The position numbers and the translations under genes are program-made. The notes below the pieces were generated by a model. The model was not told where the DNA came from. It saw only the letters and a program-made list of their open reading frames with translations, and did not search any database. Shown here piece by piece: positions 60,091 through 64,000 of a stretch of 64,000 nt of DNA. Position 1 is the first letter of the stretch. Each line of letters starts with the position of its first letter. Source of the DNA: Streptomyces sp. NBC_00510 (GTDB lineage Bacteria > Actinomycetota > Actinomycetes > Streptomycetales > Streptomycetaceae); the NCBI GenBank assembly GCA_036013505.1, contig CP107851.1, forward strand, positions 4,101,501-4,165,500, read 5' to 3'.

Positions 60091-61419
60091 ATGACGGACG
60101 GAACACCGTGGGGCGGCGGCGGTTGGGGCCCCGGTCACGGGACCGGCGGCGCCGGCGGCGGCTTCGGACCGCCGCCCCCGCCGGCGCCGCCGTACCCGCC
60201 GCAACCGCAGGCCCACCACCAAGCGCCCTGGTACCCGCCGCACAACGGCTACCCCACACCGCCGCCGCGGCGGCGCGGCCCGCTGCTGGCCGTGGCGGGA
60301 CTGGCCACCGCGGCCCTGGTCGCCGGCCTCCTCATATGGGCTCCCTGGAGCGGCTCCGGCGACGGCAAGGGCCCGGCGGCGAGCGCGCGCAAGGACCCGG
60401 CGGCGGAGGCCGAGCGCATGCTGCGCGAGGCGGCGGACACCATGGGCGGGACCCAGGTCGTCTCCTACCGGGGCGACTTCGCCCTCGACAGCGGGACGAG
60501 CACCCCGTTCGACCTGCAGACCACGCCCGGCGGCTGGGGCCGTGGCTCGCTGCAGGACGAGGGCGCCACCGTCCGGCTGCTCACCACCGACGACCACCGC
60601 CTGACCAAGGCCGACAGGGCGTACTGGAAGGACCGCGGCTACGCGGGCGACCTCCTCGACCGGATCGACGACCGCTGGCTGGACTCCTCCGCCGACCTGC
60701 CCGAGATCGACGACCTGACGACCCCCCTGGACCCGGCCAACGTCTCGGCGCTGCTCCGTGACGCCGCCGACCGCGGCCGTCCGGACGCCATCTCCTCCTC
60801 CACGGTCGCCGGACGCCCCGTCAAGGTGCTGACCACGACCGGCGGCCGCTTCTGGATCACCGACTCCGCCCCCCGCACCCTGCTGCGCCTGGCCGCGGGC
60901 GACTCCCCCGCCGCCTCGGGGCCGCTGCCCCTGCCCGACGGCCTGGACACCACGGTGGCCGCGCTCACCGGCGCCGACCGCGAGACCTTCACGACCGCCT
61001 ACGACCGGGACCTCGCCGACCTGAAGTCGGCCGTCGACCCGGCGGTCAGCTTCAGCACCACGGGGAAGGCCCGCTTCTCCCCCTGCGGCAACAGCAGCTG
61101 CACCGCCCGCTTCACCCTCCAGAACTCCCTGTACGACGCCCTGGACGACCCCGAGACCACCGACGACCCCGTGTACGCGGAGATCAGCATCGCCATCACC
61201 CTCGACGGCCGCAAGGTGAAGACCTGCGTCTTCCACAAGAAGATGAAGCCCTCCGGCACCGTCTCGCTCACCTGCACCGCCACCTACAGCGCCGCGACCA
61301 CCAAGGACCACACCGTCCGCGGTCTCCCCGACGCCTGGGCGCGCGCGGTGCCGGACGACGAACTCTCCCGGCTGCGCGCGGACTTCGCCAAGGGCGTCGT
61401 GGACGGCCAGGCGGCCTGA
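60091..61419 (+). CDS. Single-pass membrane protein with proline/glycine-rich N-terminus
   Basis: This is a 442-residue protein. Residues 1-62 are rich in glycine, proline and tyrosine (GPPPPPAPPYPPQPQAHHQ), followed by a membrane helix (PLLAVAGLATAALVAGLLIW, about residues 64-84). The outer domain of about 350 residues contains four to five cysteines and KVLTTTGGRFWITDSAPRTL, with a fold I cannot name (LppX/LolA-like is possible). The ATG at 60091 is the first credible start. Its 3' end overlaps the converging DUF2993 gene by 136 bp. The function is unknown. Confidence 0.8.
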   Translation: MTDGTPWGGGGWGPGHGTGGAGGGFGPPPPPAPPYPPQPQAHHQAPWYPPHNGYPTPPPRRRGPLLAVAGLATAALVAGLLIWAPWSGSGDGKGPAASARKDPAAEAERMLREAADTMGGTQVVSYRGDFALDSGTSTPFDLQTTPGGWGRGSLQDEGATVRLLTTDDHRLTKADRAYWKDRGYAGDLLDRIDDRWLDSSADLPEIDDLTTPLDPANVSALLRDAADRGRPDAISSSTVAGRPVKVLTTTGGRFWITDSAPRTLLRLAAGDSPAASGPLPLPDGLDTTVAALTGADRETFTTAYDRDLADLKSAVDPAVSFSTTGKARFSPCGNSSCTARFTLQNSLYDALDDPETTDDPVYAEISIAITLDGRKVKTCVFHKKMKPSGTVSLTCTATYSAATTKDHTVRGLPDAWARAVPDDELSRLRADFAKGVVDGQAA

Positions 61420-62129
61420 GCCGCCCGGCGGGGCAGCGCCGCGCGGCCGCCGTCGAGGGTGACGTGCAGGCCGCCGGACGTGACGTCGACCGAGGTCGCC
61501 CGCAGGGCGAGGGGGTAGCGCGCCCGCGGGGCCCGGTCGGCCGGCCGCCGCTCGATCCGGTCGACGACCGCCGGGGCGGCAGCCCGGCCCAAGAGCTCCG
61601 CGCCGGTCACGGTGACCGCCACCCGGCCTTCACGGAGCACCGGACGGACCGTCACCCGGCCGCATTGGCCGCCGAGTTCGAGCCGCAGCATGCCCGCGAC
61701 CGGGTCCGGCACGACGTCCGTGACCGGCAGGCCCCCGTCCCTACCGCCGCTCCCCGAGCGTGCGCGCAGCGACCCGGCGGGAACGCGGACGTCGGCATGG
61801 GACGACGCCACGGTGGGTGCGTCGCCGAAGCGGAGGCCGTCCAGGCGGACGCGCACCGAGGCGCCGTGCAGTCGCCCCACGGTGACGTCGTCGCCGGCGA
61901 CCTCGACGCGGTCCAGGCGCCGGTGCGCGAGCGCGGACAGCGCCGGCCCACCGCCGGTGTCGACCGCCACCCGGTCCGGGGCGACGCCGAGGGCGCGGCC
62001 CGCCGCGGCCGCGACGCGGTGGTGGAGGACGCCCCGCGCGACCAGCTCACCGGCGCCGCCGGTCAGGGCCGTCAGCGCGACGGACGCCACCAGCACGGTC
62101 CTGGTCCGGCGCCACCGGACGGCCGTCAC
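61284..62129 (-). CDS. DUF2993 (LmeA-like) protein
   Basis: This is a DUF2993 family protein of 281 residues. A hydrophobic N-terminus (TVLVASVALTALTGGAGEL) anchors it, and the beta-rich domain (GLRFGDAPTVASSHADVRVP, GRVTVRPVLREGRVAVTVTG) is that of the family. Mycobacterial LmeA is required for lipomannan elongation; a similar envelope role here is inference. The GTG at 62129 overlaps the MMPL stop (GTGA), so the genes are coupled. About 45 C-terminal residues (from around LPRRAAQAAW) lie antisense to the membrane protein gene and look like a read-through extension. Confidence 0.82.
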   Translation of the reverse strand: MTAVRWRRTRTVLVASVALTALTGGAGELVARGVLHHRVAAAAGRALGVAPDRVAVDTGGGPALSALAHRRLDRVEVAGDDVTVGRLHGASVRVRLDGLRFGDAPTVASSHADVRVPAGSLRARSGSGGRDGGLPVTDVVPDPVAGMLRLELGGQCGRVTVRPVLREGRVAVTVTGAELLGRAAAPAVVDRIERRPADRAPRARYPLALRATSVDVTSGGLHVTLDGGRAALPRRAAQAAWPSTTPLAKSARSRESSSSGTARAQASGRPRTVWSLVVAAL

Positions 62130-64000
62130 CGCGTCTTCCCGGCGGCCTCGGCGCGGGCGGGCGCGGGAACGGCCTGCGCGGCGCGGCCGCCGCCCTCCGG
62201 GTCCAGGCGCGGCAGCAACCGGTCCAGCCAGGGCGGGATCCACCAGTTGGCCCGGCCGAACAGGTACATCGTCGCGGGGACGAGGAGCAGCCGGACGATC
62301 GTGGCGTCGACGACGACGCTCACCCCGAGCCCCAGCGCCAGCATCTTGACGACCACGTTCGCCGACAGGAGGAAGGCGAGGAAGACGCTGGTCATGACGA
62401 TCGCGGCGCAGGAGATGACCCGGGCGGTGGCGGCCAGCCCGTGCGCCACGCTCCCGCGGTCGTCGCCGGTGGCCAGCCAGGACTCGCGGATCCGGGAGAG
62501 CAGGAAGACCTCGTAGTCCATGGACAGCCCGAAGACGATGGCGAACATCATCATCGGGACGTAGGACTCCACCGGCACGCTCTCCGCGACGCCGAGCCAC
62601 GGACCGCCCCAGCCCCACTGGAAGACGGCCACGACCACGCCGTACGCGGCGCCGATCGACAGCAGGTTGAGCACCGCGGCCTTGACGGCGACCAGCGGGC
62701 TGCGGAAGACGGCGAGCAGCAGCAGGAAGGCCGCGCCGGCGACCACCGCGACGATGACCGGCAGCCGGTCCACCACGACGTCCCGGAAGGCGAGTTGGGC
62801 CGCCGTGGTCCCGGTGACGTGGCCCTGGGCGCCGGTGCCCCGCAGGGCGGCGGGCAGCACGTCGTCCTGCAGGCGGTGGACGAGGTCGGAGGTGGAGCGC
62901 TCCTCGGGCCCGCCCCGCGGGGTGACGGTCGCGACGAGCAGGGCGCCGTCGGGGGTCGCGGACGGGGTGGTCGCGGCGGCCACGTCGCCGGCGCCGGTGA
63001 GGGCGTCGTGCAGTGACGCCGCGAGCCGTTCCCGGTCGGCCGTGGTCCGGGTGCGGTCGGGGTCCAGGGCGACGACCACGGTGAGCGGGCCGTTGGTGCC
63101 CGGGCCGAAGCCCTCGGAGAGCAGGTCGTACGCGCGGCGGTCGGTGTTGCCGGCCGGACCCGCGCCGGCGTCGACGTGCCCCAGCCGCATCGAGGCCAGC
63201 GGCACGGTGAGCACCCCGAGCGCCAGCACGCCCGCGGTGAGGAAGAGCCAGGGGCGCCGCCCGACGGCGCGGGCCCAGCGGTGCCAGACGTCGGCGCCGC
63301 CCGGGGCGGGCTCGTCCACCGGTGTGCGCACCGACCAGCGGTCGATCCGGCGGCCGAGCAGCCCCAGCAGCGCGGGGGTGAGGGTCAGTGAGGCCACGGC
63401 GGCGACCGCGACGGTGACGCCCGCGGCGGCGCCGAGGGTGCCGATGAAGACGACCACCGAGGCGTACAGGCCCGCCAGGGCCATCGCCACCGTCACGGCC
63501 GCCACGATCACGGCCCGGCCGCTGGTGGCGAGGGTGCGTCCGGCGGCCTCCGCGGGATCGTCGACGGTGTGCAGCAGCCCGCGGTGGCGCGTGGTGAGGA
63601 AGAGCGCGTAGTCCAGGCCCACGCCGAGGCCCATCATCGTGGCCAGCGTGGGGGCGGCGGCACCGAAGGACCAGGCCGCCGCGAGCAGCCCCAGGACGGC
63701 CGTCCCGGCGCCCAGCCCGAGGACCGCGGTGAGCAGCGGCAGCCCCGCCGCGGCGAGGCTGCCGAAGCCCAGCAGCAGCACGGCCACCGCGGTGCCCAGG
63801 CCGATCGCCTCCGAGGCCCGGTCCGCCGCCTTGGGCCGCGCCAACTGGCCCAGCGGACCGCCGTACTCCACGGTGACGCCGTCGGCGCGCAGCGCCGAGA
63901 CCGCCGCGTCGACCTCGGCGACGTAGGAGCGGTCGAGGGTCGCGGGGTTCGTGTCGAAGCGGACGCCGACGTAACCGATGGCGCCATCGGAGGAGACCGC
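62126..64000 (-). CDS. MMPL family transporter (5' end outside window)
   Basis: This is the C-terminal 624 residues of an MMPL/RND-like transporter. It has several long hydrophobic stretches around residues 60-200 and again near the end, the middle sector LLHTVDDPAEAAGRTLATSG, and the second-half signature RIRESWLATGDDRGSVAHGL after MDYEVFLLSRI. The frame continues to the window edge. MMPL proteins export lipids or other envelope molecules using the proton gradient; the conserved DYALFLTTRHR and DYEVFLLSRIRE motifs fit this. It is followed by the coupled DUF2993 gene, which supports an envelope-lipid role. Confidence 0.92.
   Translation of the reverse strand, partial: AVSSDGAIGYVGVRFDTNPATLDRSYVAEVDAAVSALRADGVTVEYGGPLGQLARPKAADRASEAIGLGTAVAVLLLGFGSLAAAGLPLLTAVLGLGAGTAVLGLLAAAWSFGAAAPTLATMMGLGVGLDYALFLTTRHRGLLHTVDDPAEAAGRTLATSGRAVIVAAVTVAMALAGLYASVVVFIGTLGAAAGVTVAVAAVASLTLTPALLGLLGRRIDRWSVRTPVDEPAPGGADVWHRWARAVGRRPWLFLTAGVLALGVLTVPLASMRLGHVDAGAGPAGNTDRRAYDLLSEGFGPGTNGPLTVVVALDPDRTRTTADRERLAASLHDALTGAGDVAAATTPSATPDGALLVATVTPRGGPEERSTSDLVHRLQDDVLPAALRGTGAQGHVTGTTAAQLAFRDVVVDRLPVIVAVVAGAAFLLLLAVFRSPLVAVKAAVLNLLSIGAAYGVVVAVFQWGWGGPWLGVAESVPVESYVPMMMFAIVFGLSMDYEVFLLSRIRESWLATGDDRGSVAHGLAATARVISCAAIVMTSVFLAFLLSANVVVKMLALGLGVSVVVDATIVRLLLVPATMYLFGRANWWIPPWLDRLLPRLDPEGGGRAAQAVPAPARAEAAGKTR

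Noticed and set aside
60072..60259. Longer N-terminus for the MacB-like permease
   Set aside because: The extra residues are arginine-rich and lie antisense to the membrane protein gene; the family start is at 59765.

Overview
The window comes from the chromosome of a Streptomyces or a very close actinomycete. The evidence is the very high GC with G/C-ending codons, frequent GTG and TTG starts, mycothiol metabolism (Mca), a GTP-type PEP carboxykinase, an actinobacterial tad pilus cluster, a DasR-type operator at a chitinase gene, and long secreted subtilases. The content and order of the PEPCK, hemolysin III, Mca, GreA, threonine ammonia-lyase, cystathionine synthase and MsrA genes recall the conserved core region around SCO4956 to SCO5013 of S. 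coelicolor in reverse; that comparison is from memory and was not searched. I saw no rRNA, tRNA, CRISPR array, insertion sequence, prophage or biosynthetic cluster.

Layout. Positions 1-6200 carry housekeeping and small genes: PhoH (cut by the window edge), a cis-prenyl transferase, an aldo/keto reductase, a prepilin peptidase, DUF192, DUF3592 and an alpha/beta hydrolase. Positions 6500-15560 hold a minus-strand tad (Flp) pilus locus: a zinc-ribbon protein, CpaB, a TadZ-TadE fusion, TadE, TadA, TadB and TadC, then Flp pilin, a TadG-like protein, a lipoprotein and an OmpA-like protein. The prepilin peptidase at 3492-4205 is the likely processing enzyme. Next comes a secreted GH18 chitinase with a DasR-like site in its promoter.

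Positions 17400-22600 look like a D-amino-acid and N-acyl-D-amino-acid utilisation locus: a RidA protein, an IclR regulator and a sugar kinase on one strand, and a D-serine-dehydratase-like enzyme and a D-aminoacylase on the other, with an IclR-style palindrome between them. Positions 22670-33000 carry an aminotransferase, PEPCK, hemolysin III, an MFS-TetR pair, a DUF255 thioredoxin-fold protein and a LuxR-type regulator. Positions 33080-39850 hold a secreted S8 protease and a membrane-anchored NB-ARC/TPR (STAND) protein.

Positions 40300-46640 carry the mycothiol amidase, DUF4307, GreA, a DrrAB-type exporter, threonine ammonia-lyase and a MarR regulator. Positions 46670-48060 hold a degenerate SigE-like factor, a small membrane protein and a 690-bp island of intergenic repeats. 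Positions 48060-52140 carry a cystathionine synthase/lyase, a membrane-anchored protein, MsrA and a beta-lactamase-fold hydrolase. Positions 52160-56810 pair a LacI regulator with a second S8 protease across matching operators. The end of the window has a MacB/LolCDE-like ABC exporter, a membrane protein, a DUF2993 protein and an MMPL transporter that runs off the edge.

The most notable points are the TadZ ATPase fused to a TadE pseudopilin with an intact internal prepilin-peptidase site, the probable CTG start of the TadG-like gene, the unstudied STAND protein, the repeat island, and several palindromes that tie local regulators to their neighbours.
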